Shown here: one piece after another, positions 10,477 to 19,453 of the stretch | Layout of the letters: each line of letters opens with the position of its first letter | Numbering within the stretch: the stretch's first letter is position 1 | DNA from: Saccharothrix sp. NRRL B-16314 | GTDB lineage: Bacteria > Actinomycetota > Actinomycetes > Mycobacteriales > Pseudonocardiaceae | Direction of reading: 5' to 3' | Assembly: GCF_000716595.1 (NCBI RefSeq) | Contig: NZ_JNXC01000002.1 | Coordinates: 310,001-374,000, forward strand | Length of the DNA stretch: 64,000 nucleotides | The notes under the pieces: generated by a model | Told to the model about the DNA's origin: nothing | The model's input: only the letters and a program-made list of their open reading frames with translations | The model's database searches: none | Program-made: the position numbers and the translations under genes

Positions 10477-10889
10477 GTGGCCTCGGGCCCTCTTCCTGCG
10501 CGTTCGCGCCGTGCTCGGGGTGAACTCGACCTTCTGCGTCCGATGCTAGCCGTCCCCACCGACAGTCCGCACTGGAGTAACAACGGGTTGGACACGGCGT
10601 GTTCACCAAGAGCGTGGCGGGATCGCGCTCGCCGACCGCCGACGACGTGCCCGCCTGCACCCGCCTCGCACCGGACCGGCCGCGGTACCGGGAACGTGGG
10701 GAGTAGCCGTTCCCGCCGCGCGCCGGAACCGTTTTCGTGCTGGTCGACGCCATCAAGCCGTGCTGAACGCCCTCGACATCGCTTGCACGCGACTTCGTAC
10801 GGCAGGTCGGCAACGGCACTCGGTGACGGTGCTCATCAGGGCGTTCGGCGGTGCCGGTTCACGCCTGCGCGAGGTCTTCGGGCAGGACG
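10477..10889. other. Intergenic stretch without a recognisable gene
   Basis: About 413 bases between phoH and the HIT gene. Frames here (for example a 119-codon minus frame ending inside phoH) have an amino-acid composition typical of non-coding high-GC sequence, with no domain or good ribosome-binding site. The phoH promoter should lie in the lower part, but I could not identify a convincing -35/-10 pair. I see no tRNA, riboswitch core or strong repeat. Confidence 0.5.
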
Positions 10890-11231
10890 TCAGGCCAGGG
10901 GGCCGAGCCGACGTCCGCCGAGCACGTGCAGGTGGGCGTGGAACACGGTCTGGCCCGCGTCCTCGCCGGTGTTGAAGAGCAGCCGGTAGCCGCTGTCCAC
11001 GACGCCCTCGGCCTTCGCCACTTCACCGGCGGCCAGGAACAGGTCGTCCAGCACGGTGGGCGCGGCGGCGGCGAGCGCCACGGCGTCCGGTGCGTGCACC
11101 TTGGGCACCAGCACGACGTGCGTCGGGGCCTGGGGGGCGATGTCGCGGAACGCCAGCGTGGTGTCGGTCTCGTGCACCACGGTCGCCGGGATCTCGCGGG
11201 CGACGATGCGGCAGAACAGGCAGTCGGACAT
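10890..11231 (-). CDS. HIT (histidine triad) family protein
   Basis: 113 residues of the HINT branch of the HIT superfamily, which hydrolyses nucleoside phosphoramidates and related nucleotides. The active-site triad FHAHLHVLGG gives H98, H100 and H102. The start MSDCLFCRIV has the Cys4/Cys7 pair common in this group. Length is normal. It is followed by the 413-base gap and preceded by the repeat cluster. Confidence 0.92.
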   Translation of the reverse strand: MSDCLFCRIVAREIPATVVHETDTTLAFRDIAPQAPTHVVLVPKVHAPDAVALAAAAPTVLDDLFLAAGEVAKAEGVVDSGYRLLFNTGEDAGQTVFHAHLHVLGGRRLGPLA

Positions 11232-11255
11232 GGCTCCGCAGGCTAACCCACCAGT

Positions 11256-11458
11256 GAGTCCTACGTTCGCGTCGCGTGAGTCGTACCTTCCGAACCCGCG
11301 AGTCCTACGTTCGGGACCCCCGAGTTGAACGCTCAGAACGGCCGCCGTGGGACGCGAGCGTTGAACTCACGGGTTCCGAACGTAGGACTCACAGGTTCCG
11401 AACGTAGGACTCACAGGTTCCGAACGTAGGACTCACAGGTTCCGAACGTAGGACTCAC
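11256..11458. repeat. Repeat cluster A: inverted module plus 22-bp tandem copies (GAACGTAGGACTCAC family)
   Basis: Four head-to-tail copies of a 22-base unit containing GTTCCGAACGTAGGACTCAC start at 11373, 11395, 11417 and 11439. A further inverted copy occupies 11300-11334 and pairs with 11356-11390: 31 of 35 positions match, with a 21-base loop, so transcripts could form a very long hairpin. Another inverted fragment (GAGTCCTACGTTCG) lies at 11256-11269. The same module recurs near 36600-36715. The tandem part overlaps the 3' end of the hydrolase gene. Confidence 0.9.
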
Positions 11459-12077
11459 AGGTTCCCAGGGACATGTGGTCGGTGTCGGGGAGGGCGATCA
11501 GCTCGGCGCCGGAGGCCGCGGCGAACGCCTCGCTCTGCGCGAACGGCACGTCCTCGTCCGCCTCGCCGTGCACCAGGACCAGGGGCTTGGCGATCGGGAG
11601 CTGGGCGGCCGGGGAGGCGTCGGCGTAGCGGGCCGGGACCTCGGCGGGGGTGCCGCCCAGCAGTTCCGCCGCACGGCGGGTGATCTGCGGGTGCTGGAGG
11701 AAGTCGAGCACCCCCGCCTGGGCGACGGCGCCGGACACGCGCGGGTGGCGGGCGGCGGCCCAGACGGCGAGGTGACCGCCGGCGGAGTGACCCAGCGTGA
11801 CTACGGGGCCGAGTGCGGGGTCGAGGGCGTCGATCGCGGCCAGCACGTCGTCTCCCGTCGCAGGCCACCCACCGCCACCGCCCACCCGGCGGTACTCGAT
11901 GTTGTAGGCGGCCACGCCGTGGGCGACCAGGTCGGCGGCGAGGGGTCGGCCGAGTTCCAGCCCATATCGCTGATGCCAAAAACCACCATGGATTACCACG
12001 ACAACGGGAAATGATTCACCAAGCGGCGAGGAATACTCCCCGAACTGGCTCGGGTGCGGCCCGTAGACGATGCGCAA
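11433..12077 (-). CDS. Alpha/beta hydrolase (acylamidase/kynurenine formamidase-like)
   Basis: 214 residues from the TTG at 12077. Oxyanion motif HGGFW (30-34), nucleophile elbow GHSAGG (Ser98), an acid region GEADEDVP and the catalytic His in DTDHMS are all present, as in BD-FAE and kynurenine formamidase-like hydrolases. The TTG is chosen because homologous sequence begins there and an AGGATGG element lies upstream; the frame to 12206 would read through a strong hairpin. The last residues (CESYVRNL) are encoded by the 22-bp repeat, so the original C-terminus was replaced or extended. Confidence 0.8.
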   Translation of the reverse strand: MRIVYGPHPSQFGEYSSPLGESFPVVVVIHGGFWHQRYGLELGRPLAADLVAHGVAAYNIEYRRVGGGGGWPATGDDVLAAIDALDPALGPVVTLGHSAGGHLAVWAAARHPRVSGAVAQAGVLDFLQHPQITRRAAELLGGTPAEVPARYADASPAAQLPIAKPLVLVHGEADEDVPFAQSEAFAAASGAELIALPDTDHMSLGTCESYVRNL

Positions 12078-12096
12078 TCGAAACCATCCTGTACGC

Positions 12097-12149
12097 AAAA
12101 AAGAGGCCGCGTCGCGGTGGGACCTGGGGGTCGTCCCACCACGACGCGG
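12097..12149 (-). terminator. Intrinsic terminator or attenuator before the hydrolase
   Basis: A near-perfect stem pairs 12107-12123 with 12133-12149 (one internal mismatch, 9-base loop). On the minus strand it is followed by CCTC and six T residues at 12102-12097. This is the clearest intrinsic terminator in the window. It ends the hrcA-dnaJ-rsmE transcript but lies only 20 bases before the hydrolase start codon, so it could instead act as an attenuator for the hydrolase. Confidence 0.85.
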
Positions 12150-12282
12150 CGGCGCCGGACCGAGGGGGGAGGTGTCCGGCGAGTCTGGTGTCGAAGGGCC
12201 GATCACGGCTATGCGAATGCAGCCCCTCTGCCCATGAGCGTAACCCCTACTTCAGGTGTTCGCCAGAAGGGAGCAACCCTCA

Positions 12283-13017
12283 TTACGCCCAGCGATCGGT
12301 CAGCACACCCAGCGCACCCAAAGCCACGGCCGCCGCGGTGGACGCGCGCAGCACTGTGTGCCCCAGTCGAACGGCCTGCGCGCCCGCACCGGTCAACGCC
12401 GACAATTCCTCGTCGGTGATGCCGCCTTCCGGTCCGACGACCAGCAGCACATCACCCGAAGCGGGCAGCTGAACCGATCCGATGCCCACCGACGCTGATT
12501 CGTGCAATACCAGAGCCGCCGCCGAGGACGCCGCCAGCCGCACCAGCCCGGACGTCGAAACGGGTTCCCCGACCGACGGCACGCGGGCCCGGCGAGCCTG
12601 CTTGGCCGCCTCGCGCGCGGTGCTCCGCCAGCGTTCGAGGGCCTTGGCCCCGCGCGGACCTTCCTCCCATTTCGTCACGCAGCGCGATGCCCGCCACGGC
12701 ACGACGCCGTCCACGCCCGCCTCCGTGGCCAGCTCCACGGCCAGTTCGCCGCGGTCGCCCTTCACCAGCGCCTGCGCCACGACCACCCGCACGGACGGCG
12801 GCGGCACGACCCACCGCTCCACGACGCTTAGCCGCAGCGAGTCCTTCAACGCCTCCGACACCACGCACCGCACCTGTGCGCCCGTGCCGTCGGAGAGCAC
12901 CAGCTCCTCCCCCGCGCGCAACCGCCGCACGGTGGCCGCGTGCCGCCCTTCCGGGCCGTCCAGCACGGCCTCGGCACCGGAGGGCAGCGCGGCGACCAGG
13001 AAGACGGGCAGCGTCAC
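12283..13017 (-). CDS. rsmE: 16S rRNA (uracil(1498)-N3)-methyltransferase
   Basis: 244-residue SPOUT methyltransferase that makes m3U1498 in 16S rRNA. The knot motifs VGPEGG (194-199) and [10 protein letters not shown] (218-227) are intact, with an N-terminal PUA-like domain ([14 protein letters not shown]). It overlaps dnaJ by four bases (13014-13017), so translation is coupled. The hrcA-dnaJ-rsmE order is common in actinobacteria. Confidence 0.93.
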   Translation of the reverse strand: MTLPVFLVAALPSGAEAVLDGPEGRHAATVRRLRAGEELVLSDGTGAQVRCVVSEALKDSLRLSVVERWVVPPPSVRVVVAQALVKGDRGELAVELATEAGVDGVVPWRASRCVTKWEEGPRGAKALERWRSTAREAAKQARRARVPSVGEPVSTSGLVRLAASSAAALVLHESASVGIGSVQLPASGDVLLVVGPEGGITDEELSALTGAGAQAVRLGHTVLRASTAAAVALGALGVLTDRWA

Positions 13018-14159
13018 CGGTGGTTGCGGCCGGAGCGCAGCCGCGAGAACAGCCCCCCGCCGCCCTTGCCGTTGTGCGCGAGCGTCGGCTCGTCCTCACC
13101 GCGCGACACGGCCAGTTCGCGCAGCAGTTCGGCCTGCCGGGCGTCCAGCTTGGTCGGCGTCACGACTTCGAGGTGGACGTGCAGGTCGCCGCGGCCGTCG
13201 ATGCGCCCGCTCGACCGCAGCCGGGGCATGCCGCGCCCGGTGAGCACCAGCTCGGTGTTCGGCTGGGTGCCGGGCTCGATCTCCAGCTCCTCCTCGCCGT
13301 CCAGCGTCTGCAGCGGCAGCACCGCGCCCAGGGCGGCGGTCGTCATCGGGATGCGCACGGAGCAGTGCAGGTTCGCGCCCTCCCGCTCGAAGACCTCGTG
13401 CGGCACCTCTTCGACCTCGACGTACAGGTCGCCCGCCGGTCCGCCGCCGGGGCCGACCTCGCCCTGACCGGCCAGCCGGACCCTCATGCCCTCGGCCACG
13501 CCGGGTGGGATCTGCACCGAGATGGTCCGCCGGGAACGCACCCGACCGTCACCCGCGCACTGCTGGCACGGGTCCGGGATGACCTCGCCGAGACCGCGGC
13601 ACACCGGGCACGGCCGGGCGGTCACGACCTGGCCCAGGAACGAGCGCTGCACCGACTGCACCTCGCCCCGCCCGCCGCACGTGTCGCAGCGGATCGGGGA
13701 CGAGCCGTCCGCGCAGCCGCTGCCGACGCACCGGTCGCACAGGATGGCCGTGTCGACGGTCAGCTCGCGCGAGGCGCCCGCCGCGCACTCCTCCAACGTC
13801 ATCGACAGCCGGATCAGCGCGTCGGAACCGGGCTGCACGCGGCTGCGCGGACCACGTCCACCGCCGCCGCCCGCGCCGAAGAACGCGTCCATGATGTCGC
13901 CGAGACCGAAACCCGCGAACGGGTCGCCGCCGCCCCGGCCGCCGCCCGAGTCCAACGGGTCGCCGCCCAGGTCGACGACCTGCCGCTTCTTCGGGTCCGA
14001 AAGGACCTCGTAGGCGGCGGTCACCTCCTTGAAGCGCGCTTCCTCGTTGGGGTTGATGTCGGGGTGCAGCTGCCGCGCGAGCTTGCGGTAGGCGCGCTTG
14101 ATCTCGTCGGGAGTCGCGTTCTTGGCGACCCCGAGCGTGCCGTAATAGTCCCTCGCCAC
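13014..14159 (-). CDS. dnaJ: Chaperone protein DnaJ (DnaJ2 type)
   Basis: 381-residue Hsp40 co-chaperone. J domain at 1-70 with HPD at 32-34, a Gly/Phe-rich linker, a zinc domain with four CxxCxGxG-type motifs ([32 protein letters not shown]) and the C-terminal substrate domains. GTG start with an AGGAGG element; a 7-bp GC hairpin (GAGCGCG/CGCGCTC) sits just before that element. It follows hrcA, which marks it as the second, hrcA-linked DnaJ of actinobacteria. Confidence 0.95.
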   Translation of the reverse strand: MARDYYGTLGVAKNATPDEIKRAYRKLARQLHPDINPNEEARFKEVTAAYEVLSDPKKRQVVDLGGDPLDSGGGRGGGDPFAGFGLGDIMDAFFGAGGGGGRGPRSRVQPGSDALIRLSMTLEECAAGASRELTVDTAILCDRCVGSGCADGSSPIRCDTCGGRGEVQSVQRSFLGQVVTARPCPVCRGLGEVIPDPCQQCAGDGRVRSRRTISVQIPPGVAEGMRVRLAGQGEVGPGGGPAGDLYVEVEEVPHEVFEREGANLHCSVRIPMTTAALGAVLPLQTLDGEEELEIEPGTQPNTELVLTGRGMPRLRSSGRIDGRGDLHVHLEVVTPTKLDARQAELLRELAVSRGEDEPTLAHNGKGGGGLFSRLRSGRNHR

Positions 14160-14243
14160 CGTGTTTCCTCCTGCGAGCGCGCTGCGAAACGCGCTCGCTC
14201 GCTGTGCGAAACGTCCTGCGGGACCGCGGTGTTCCCCCCGCCG

Positions 14244-15266
14244 TCACCGTCCGGTCAAGATCTCCCCCACGTAGTTGGCGACCGCTCGCACGGCTGCCAT
14301 CGTGCCGGGGTAGTCCATGCGCGTCGGCCCGACCACGCCCATCCCGCCGAGCAGGTTGTCCCGGCTTCCGTAGCCGATGGACACGATCGAGGTGCTGCGC
14401 ATCTCGGCCGCTTCGTTCTCCTCGCCGATGTGCACCAGGATCCTGCCGGGGTCGCGGGCGGCGGCCAGCAGCTTGAGCACCACGACCTGCTCCTCCAGCG
14501 CCTCCAGCACCTGGCGCAGCGAACCGGGGAAGTCTGCCACGTTGCGGGTGAGGTTCGCGGTGCCACCCAGCACCAGGCGTTCCTCGGGGTGCTCCACCAG
14601 CGACTCGATCAGCACGGTGCTCACCCGCAGCACCGCGTCGCGCAGCTCGCTCGGCACGTCCTCGGGCAGCTTGGCGACCTCGGCGGAGGCGTCGGACAGG
14701 CGTTGGCCGACCATCGCCGCGTTGAGCAGCGACCGCATCCGGGCCACGTTCTCCTCGGTGATCACGTCGCCGAGGTCGACCGAGCGCTGGTCGACCCGGC
14801 CGGTGTCCGTGATCAGCACCAGCATCAGCCGGGCCGGTGTGATGGCCAGCACCTCGATGTGGCGGACGGTGGAGCGGCTGAGCGTCGGGTACTGGATGAC
14901 GGCGACCTGGCGGGTCAGCTGGGCCAGCAGCCGGACGCTGCGGCGCAGCACGTCGTCGAGGTCGTAGGCGCCTTCGAGGAAGTTCTGGATGGCCTTGCGC
15001 TCGGGCGTGGACAGCGGCTTGACCTCGCTGAGCCGGTCCACGAACAGGCGGTAGCCCTTGTCGGTCGGCACGCGGCCCGCGCTGGTGTGCGGCTGGGTGA
15101 TGTACCCGTCCTCCTCCAGCGAGGCCATGTCGTTGCGCACGGTCGCGCTCGAAACGCCCAGGTTGTGCCGTTCGACCAGGGCTTTCGACCCGACCGGCTC
15201 CTGGTTGGACACGTAGTCGGCGACGATCGCGCGCAGCACGTCGAACCGGCGCTCATCGGCGTTCAC
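14244..15266 (-). CDS. hrcA: Heat-inducible transcription repressor HrcA
   Basis: 340 residues with an N-terminal winged helix ([18 protein letters not shown]) and the GAF-like and insertion domains of HrcA. HrcA represses groE-type heat-shock genes through CIRCE elements. The GTG at 15266 is preceded by GGAGG with 8-base spacing; the GTG at 15275 lies too close to that element, and the frame to 15428 overlaps the divergent GNAT gene. No CIRCE sequence was seen upstream. Confidence 0.95.
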   Translation of the reverse strand: MNADERRFDVLRAIVADYVSNQEPVGSKALVERHNLGVSSATVRNDMASLEEDGYITQPHTSAGRVPTDKGYRLFVDRLSEVKPLSTPERKAIQNFLEGAYDLDDVLRRSVRLLAQLTRQVAVIQYPTLSRSTVRHIEVLAITPARLMLVLITDTGRVDQRSVDLGDVITEENVARMRSLLNAAMVGQRLSDASAEVAKLPEDVPSELRDAVLRVSTVLIESLVEHPEERLVLGGTANLTRNVADFPGSLRQVLEALEEQVVVLKLLAAARDPGRILVHIGEENEAAEMRSTSIVSIGYGSRDNLLGGMGVVGPTRMDYPGTMAAVRAVANYVGEILTGR

Positions 15267-15375
15267 CGCCGTCACCTCCAGGAAGTCGTACTGCTCCACC
15301 TTGAGTTTACGGAGGTTGGGGCGGGTATCGGAAAACTCGGTCGCCGGGGTTCGGCACCTCCGGATAGCTTCCCGT

Positions 15376-16125
15376 GTGCCCAACCGCATCGTGCTCACCC
15401 GCATCCAAGCCGCCCTGCGCGACGCCATCAGGGCGGACGCCGAGCGCGTCGGCCCGTTCCTGGTGCGCTTCGACGCGCACAGCGACCACCTGTTCCTGAA
15501 CTACGCCGTGCCCGACGACGACGTCACGGTCACGCCCGCCGAGGTGGAAGCCCTGGTCACGGCGTTCCGCGAGCGGTCGCGGACGCCGAGGCTCGAGTAC
15601 CTGCGGCCGGCGCCGCTGGTCGACGGGGTGCTGGCGGCGGCCGGGTTCACGGTGGACCAGCTGCTGCCGATGATGGTGGTCGACGTGCTGACCGCGCCGC
15701 CGCTGCCGGAGGGGCTGGTGCTGGAGGCGGTGACGTCGGACGCGGATCTGCTCGCGGTGTCGGTGGTGCAGAACACGGCCTTCGGTGTCGGCGGGACGGC
15801 AGGCGAGGAGGACGTGGCGCGGCAGCGGGGCCTGCTGCGCGACAACGGCGTGATCGTGCTGGCCCGCTTGGACGGCGAGCCGGTGGGCGCGGGCGCGTAC
15901 ACGGCGCCGCGCCACAACCTGTCGCAGGTGGCGGGCATCGCGGTGCTGCCGTCGTTCCGGGGGCGTGGCATCGCGTCGGCGGTGTGCGCGGACCTCACCG
16001 CGCGGGTCTTCGACGCGGGTTGCACGCCGTTCCTGGAGACCGAGCCGGACGACAAGGTGACCCGCCTCTACGGGCCGCTCGGGTACCGGACGATCGGAGA
16101 GTCGGCGTCGATCACGCTCAAGTAA
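15376..16125 (+). CDS. GNAT family N-acetyltransferase
   Basis: 249 residues. The C-terminal half has the GNAT acetyl-CoA motif [14 protein letters not shown] followed by [12 protein letters not shown]. The N-terminal half is a degenerate second GNAT-like domain. The GTG at 15376 ([11 protein letters not shown]) is chosen because the frame from 15301 overlaps the hrcA promoter region. It stands alone, divergent from hrcA. The substrate is unknown. Confidence 0.8.
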   Translation: MPNRIVLTRIQAALRDAIRADAERVGPFLVRFDAHSDHLFLNYAVPDDDVTVTPAEVEALVTAFRERSRTPRLEYLRPAPLVDGVLAAAGFTVDQLLPMMVVDVLTAPPLPEGLVLEAVTSDADLLAVSVVQNTAFGVGGTAGEEDVARQRGLLRDNGVIVLARLDGEPVGAGAYTAPRHNLSQVAGIAVLPSFRGRGIASAVCADLTARVFDAGCTPFLETEPDDKVTRLYGPLGYRTIGESASITLK

Positions 16126-16219
16126 GGCCGGCCACACCCGAGTTGGTGCCGGCCACGCCCGAGCAGTGCCGGCCGCGCTCAGGTCGGCCGGCCACGCCCG
16201 AGCAGGCCGGGCCGCGCGC
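16126..16219. repeat. Short imperfect tandem repeat between convergent genes
   Basis: About four imperfect units of GCCGGCCACGCCCGAGCA and variants (GCCGGCCACACCCGAGTT, GCCGGCCGCGCTCAG) fill the gap between the GNAT stop and the hemW stop. The units are palindromic at GCCGGC and could give stem-loops in both transcripts. Confidence 0.7.
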
Positions 16220-17434
16220 TCAGGTGAGGCGGCGCACCACGGCGTCGGCGAGCAGCCGACCCCGGTCGGTGAGCACGCATTTCCCCTGGTCCAGGGCGGT
16301 GGCGTCGAGCAGGCCGTCGGCGGCGGCCGACTTGGCCTCGGCCTGGCCGTCCGGGTCGAGCACGTCCAGCGGCAGACCGGTGGCCAGGCGCAGCTCCAGC
16401 AGCACGCGTTCCACCCGGCGGTCGTCGTCGGTCAGCACCTCGCGGCCGGCGGCCGGTGACGCGCCCGACGCCAGCAGTTCGGCGTACTTCGCCGGGTGCT
16501 TGACGTTCCACCAGCGCACGCCGCCGACGTGGCTGTGCGCGCCGGGACCGGCGCCCCACCAGTCGGCGCCCTGCCAGTACAGGAGGTTGTGCCGGCACGC
16601 GGCCTCCGCCGACGCGGCCCAGTTCGACACCTCGTACCAGTGCAGGCCGTGCGCGGCCATGGCCGTGTCGATCAGCTCGTACTTGTCCGCCAGCACGTCG
16701 TCGTCCGGCATCGGCAGTTCGCCGCGGCGGACCCGGCGGGCCAGCGCGGTGCCCTCTTCCACGATCAGCGCGTACGCCGACACGTGGTCCACGCCCGCGC
16801 TGCGCACCGCGTCGAGCGACGCCCGGAGGTCGGCGACCGTCTCGCCGGGCGTGCCGTAGATGAGGTCGAGGTTCACGTGGTCGAAGCCGGCCGCTCGGGC
16901 TTCCTGCGCGGCGGCCACCGGACGGCCGGGCGTGTGCACCCGGTCGAGCAGGGTGAGGACGTGACGTGCGGCGGACTGCATGCCGAGCGACACCCGCGTG
17001 TAACCAGCGTCACGGATGCCGGCGAAGAAATCGGGTGACGTCGACTCCGGATTCGACTCGGTGGTGATCTCCGCGCCGGCCGCCAGGCCGAACGACGACC
17101 GGACCGCCTGCAACACCTGGCCCAACCCGTCGGCGCCCAGCAGCGAGGGCGTGCCGCCGCCGACGAACACCGTGTCGACCGCCGGCGGTGCGCCCAGCAC
17201 GGCCGCCGCGAGGTCGAGTTCCCGCCGCAGACCTTCCAGCCAGGACGCCGGTGACGCGGAAGTGCCCAGCTCACCGGCGGTGTAGGTGTTGAAGTCGCAG
17301 TAGCCGCACCGGGTCGCGCAGAACGGGACGTGCACGTAGACGCCGAACGGGCGGTCACCCAGACCGGTGAGGGCGGCGGCGGGCAGCGAGCCGTCGGGTG
17401 GCGCGGGATCACCGATCGGCAGGGCGGAGGGCAT
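16220..17434 (-). CDS. hemW: HemW family radical SAM protein
   Basis: 404 residues. The radical SAM cluster motif CATRCGYC (C39, C43, C46) and VFVGGGTPSLL are present, along with the C-terminal HemN/HemW domain. HemW is a haem chaperone; older databases call it oxygen-independent coproporphyrinogen oxidase. The ATG at 17434 (MPSALPIG) or the ATG at 17443 may start it, and neither has a clear Shine-Dalgarno sequence. It diverges from the sulfur operon. Confidence 0.9.
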   Translation of the reverse strand: MPSALPIGDPAPPDGSLPAAALTGLGDRPFGVYVHVPFCATRCGYCDFNTYTAGELGTSASPASWLEGLRRELDLAAAVLGAPPAVDTVFVGGGTPSLLGADGLGQVLQAVRSSFGLAAGAEITTESNPESTSPDFFAGIRDAGYTRVSLGMQSAARHVLTLLDRVHTPGRPVAAAQEARAAGFDHVNLDLIYGTPGETVADLRASLDAVRSAGVDHVSAYALIVEEGTALARRVRRGELPMPDDDVLADKYELIDTAMAAHGLHWYEVSNWAASAEAACRHNLLYWQGADWWGAGPGAHSHVGGVRWWNVKHPAKYAELLASGASPAAGREVLTDDDRRVERVLLELRLATGLPLDVLDPDGQAEAKSAAADGLLDATALDQGKCVLTDRGRLLADAVVRRLT

Positions 17435-17528
17435 GACGCCCATTGTCCCATTTACCAGCACCGCGACCGTCGTCCCACGATGCGGATGGCGGTGGACCAC
17501 GGGGTGGACGCGTGGCACGCTGAGGCAC

Positions 17529-17615
17529 ATGACATCGACCGGAGTGCGCCTGGTGGTCCGCCGCCACGTCGACTTCCGTCGTGTCTCCAGCGCGATGTGC
17601 CGTCGTTCGGCATAA
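17529..17615 (+). CDS. Putative cysteine-responsive leader peptide of the sulfur operon
   Basis: A 28-codon frame, MTSTGVRLVVRRHVDFRRVS followed by SAMCRRSA, ends 112 bases before the sulfite reductase start. The RRHVD...R.SSA.C pattern matches the family of short leader peptides placed before sulfur-assimilation genes in actinobacteria, with a Cys near the C-terminus. Related leaders in Mycobacterium smegmatis mediate cysteine-dependent attenuation; that this one does so is inferred. It is too short for normal gene callers, but its motif and position are strong support. Confidence 0.8.
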   Translation: MTSTGVRLVVRRHVDFRRVSSAMCRRSA

Positions 17616-17727
17616 CCCGCGCCTGCCTTTTTGTTCCCGTCGGCGCCGGGTGCGCTGACGAGACCCCCACCACGGCTGTCCTGGGACTCGCACGCGCACC
17701 AGCGCCCCGAATCCCCGGAGGACGAGG

Positions 17728-19410
17728 ATGGTCCCCCCGACGACGACGCCTCAGCGCACCAAGCAGCGCCGAGGTGAGGGGCAGTGGGCGCTGGGCTACC
17801 GCGAGCCGCTGAACCCGAACGAGCGGAGCAAGAAGGACGACAACCCGCTCAACGTCCGTTCGCGGATCGAGAACATCTACGCCCACGGCGGCTTCGACTC
17901 GATCGACCCGGCCGACTTGCGCGGGCGTTTCCGCTGGTACGGCCTCTACACCCAGCGCAAGCCCGGTATCGACGGCGGTCGCACCGCGACGTTGGAGCCG
18001 GAGGAGCTGGACGACGAGTACTTCATGCTCCGGGTCCGCATCGACGGCGGCCGGCTCACCACGCAGCAGCTGGCGCTGCTCGGCGAGCTGTCGCAGACCT
18101 ACGCGCGGGACACGGCCGACATCACCGACCGGCAGAACATCCAGTACCACTGGATCCGCATCGAGGACGTCCCGACGATCTGGCGCAAGCTGGAGGACGC
18201 GGGCCTGACCACGATGGAGGCGTGCGGCGACAGCCCGCGCGTCATCCTCGGCTCCCCCGTCGCGGGCATCGCCGAGGACGAGGTCGTCGACGGTTCCGGC
18301 GCGATCGACGAGATCCTGCGCCGCTACATCGGCGACCCGCGCTTCTCGAACCTGCCCCGCAAGTTCAAGACGGCGATCTCGGGCCTGCCGGACGTGGCGC
18401 ACGAGATCCACGACGTGGCGTTCGTCGGCGTGGACCACCCCGAGCACGGTCCGGGCTTCGACCTGTGGGTCGGCGGTGGCCTGTCCACCAACCCGATGAT
18501 CGGCCAGAGGCTGGGCGCGTGGGTGCCGGAGGCCGAGGTGCCGGACGTGTGGGAGGGCGTGATCAGCGTCTTCCGCGACTACGGCTACCGCAGGCTGCGG
18601 CACCGCGCCCGGATCAAGTTCCTGGTGGCCGACTGGGGTGCGGCGAAGTTCCGCGAGATCTTGGAAACCGAGTACCTGAAGCGCAAGATGATCGACGGCC
18701 CCGCGCCCGAGGTGCCCGCGATCCCGCGCGACCACATCGGCGTGCACCGGCAGAAGGACGGCCTGTTCTACGTCGGCGCGGCCCCGATCGCGGGCCGCGT
18801 GTCCGGCTCCACGCTGGTCGAGGTGGCCAAGGTGGTGGAGCGGGCGGGTTCGGCCCGGGTCCGGCTGACGCCGCAGCAGAAGCTGGTCGTGCTGGACGTG
18901 CCCGAGGCCGAGATCAAGAACCTCCAGTCGGACCTGGCGAAGCTGGGGTTGCAGACCGAGCCGTCGCCGTGGCGGCGCGGTGTGATGGCGTGCACCGGCA
19001 TCGAGTTCTGCAAGCTCGCGATCGTGGAGACCAAGGCCCGCGCGTTCGACCTCGTCGCGGCGCTGGAGACCAGGCTGGCGGACGTCGTCGCCGGTGTCAC
19101 CGAGCCGATCTCCGTGCACATCAACGGCTGCCCCAACTCGTGCGCCCGCGTGCAGACCGCGGACATCGGCCTCAAGGGCATGATCGTCACCGACGCGGAC
19201 GGCAGGCAGGCCGAGGGCTTCCAGGTGCACCTGGGCGGCGGGCTCGGGCTGGACTCCGGGTTCGGCCGGAAGCTGCGCGGCCACAAGGTGACCGCCGCCG
19301 AGCTGTCGGACTACGTCGAGCGCGTGGTCCGGAACTTCCTGGCCAAGCGCGAGCCGGACGAGCGCTTCCCGCAGTGGGTCGCCCGCGCGGACGAGGGTGA
19401 CCTCAAGTGA
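17728..19410 (+). CDS. sirA: Ferredoxin-dependent sulfite reductase
   Basis: 560 residues. It reduces sulfite to sulfide with six electrons, using sirohaem and a [4Fe-4S] cluster. Cluster ligands are C422 and C428 (CTGIEFC) and C468 and C472 (CPNSC). Tyr71 (RWYGLY) and Cys166 (MEACG) fit the crosslinked Tyr-Cys pair known in the M. tuberculosis enzyme. The ATG is preceded by CCGGAGGACGAGG. It is the first large gene of the sulfur operon, after the leader peptide. A nitrite reductase role is less likely in this context. Confidence 0.93.
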   Translation: MVPPTTTPQRTKQRRGEGQWALGYREPLNPNERSKKDDNPLNVRSRIENIYAHGGFDSIDPADLRGRFRWYGLYTQRKPGIDGGRTATLEPEELDDEYFMLRVRIDGGRLTTQQLALLGELSQTYARDTADITDRQNIQYHWIRIEDVPTIWRKLEDAGLTTMEACGDSPRVILGSPVAGIAEDEVVDGSGAIDEILRRYIGDPRFSNLPRKFKTAISGLPDVAHEIHDVAFVGVDHPEHGPGFDLWVGGGLSTNPMIGQRLGAWVPEAEVPDVWEGVISVFRDYGYRRLRHRARIKFLVADWGAAKFREILETEYLKRKMIDGPAPEVPAIPRDHIGVHRQKDGLFYVGAAPIAGRVSGSTLVEVAKVVERAGSARVRLTPQQKLVVLDVPEAEIKNLQSDLAKLGLQTEPSPWRRGVMACTGIEFCKLAIVETKARAFDLVAALETRLADVVAGVTEPISVHINGCPNSCARVQTADIGLKGMIVTDADGRQAEGFQVHLGGGLGLDSGFGRKLRGHKVTAAELSDYVERVVRNFLAKREPDERFPQWVARADEGDLK

Positions 19411-19453
19411 GCGCGTTCGCGTCGGCCGCGCCGCCGTCTCCGGAGGAGCGGCC

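Noticed and set aside
11373..11458. 22-bp tandem copies looked at first like a CRISPR array
   Set aside because: The copies adjoin each other with no unique spacers, and no cas gene is present.
12211..12237. Plus-strand micro-frame MRMQPLCP resembling a leader peptide
   Set aside because: The downstream plus strand is antisense to rsmE and no plus-strand gene follows.
15267..15375. CIRCE element before hrcA
   Set aside because: No TTAGCACTC/GAGTGCTAA pair was found in this gap.
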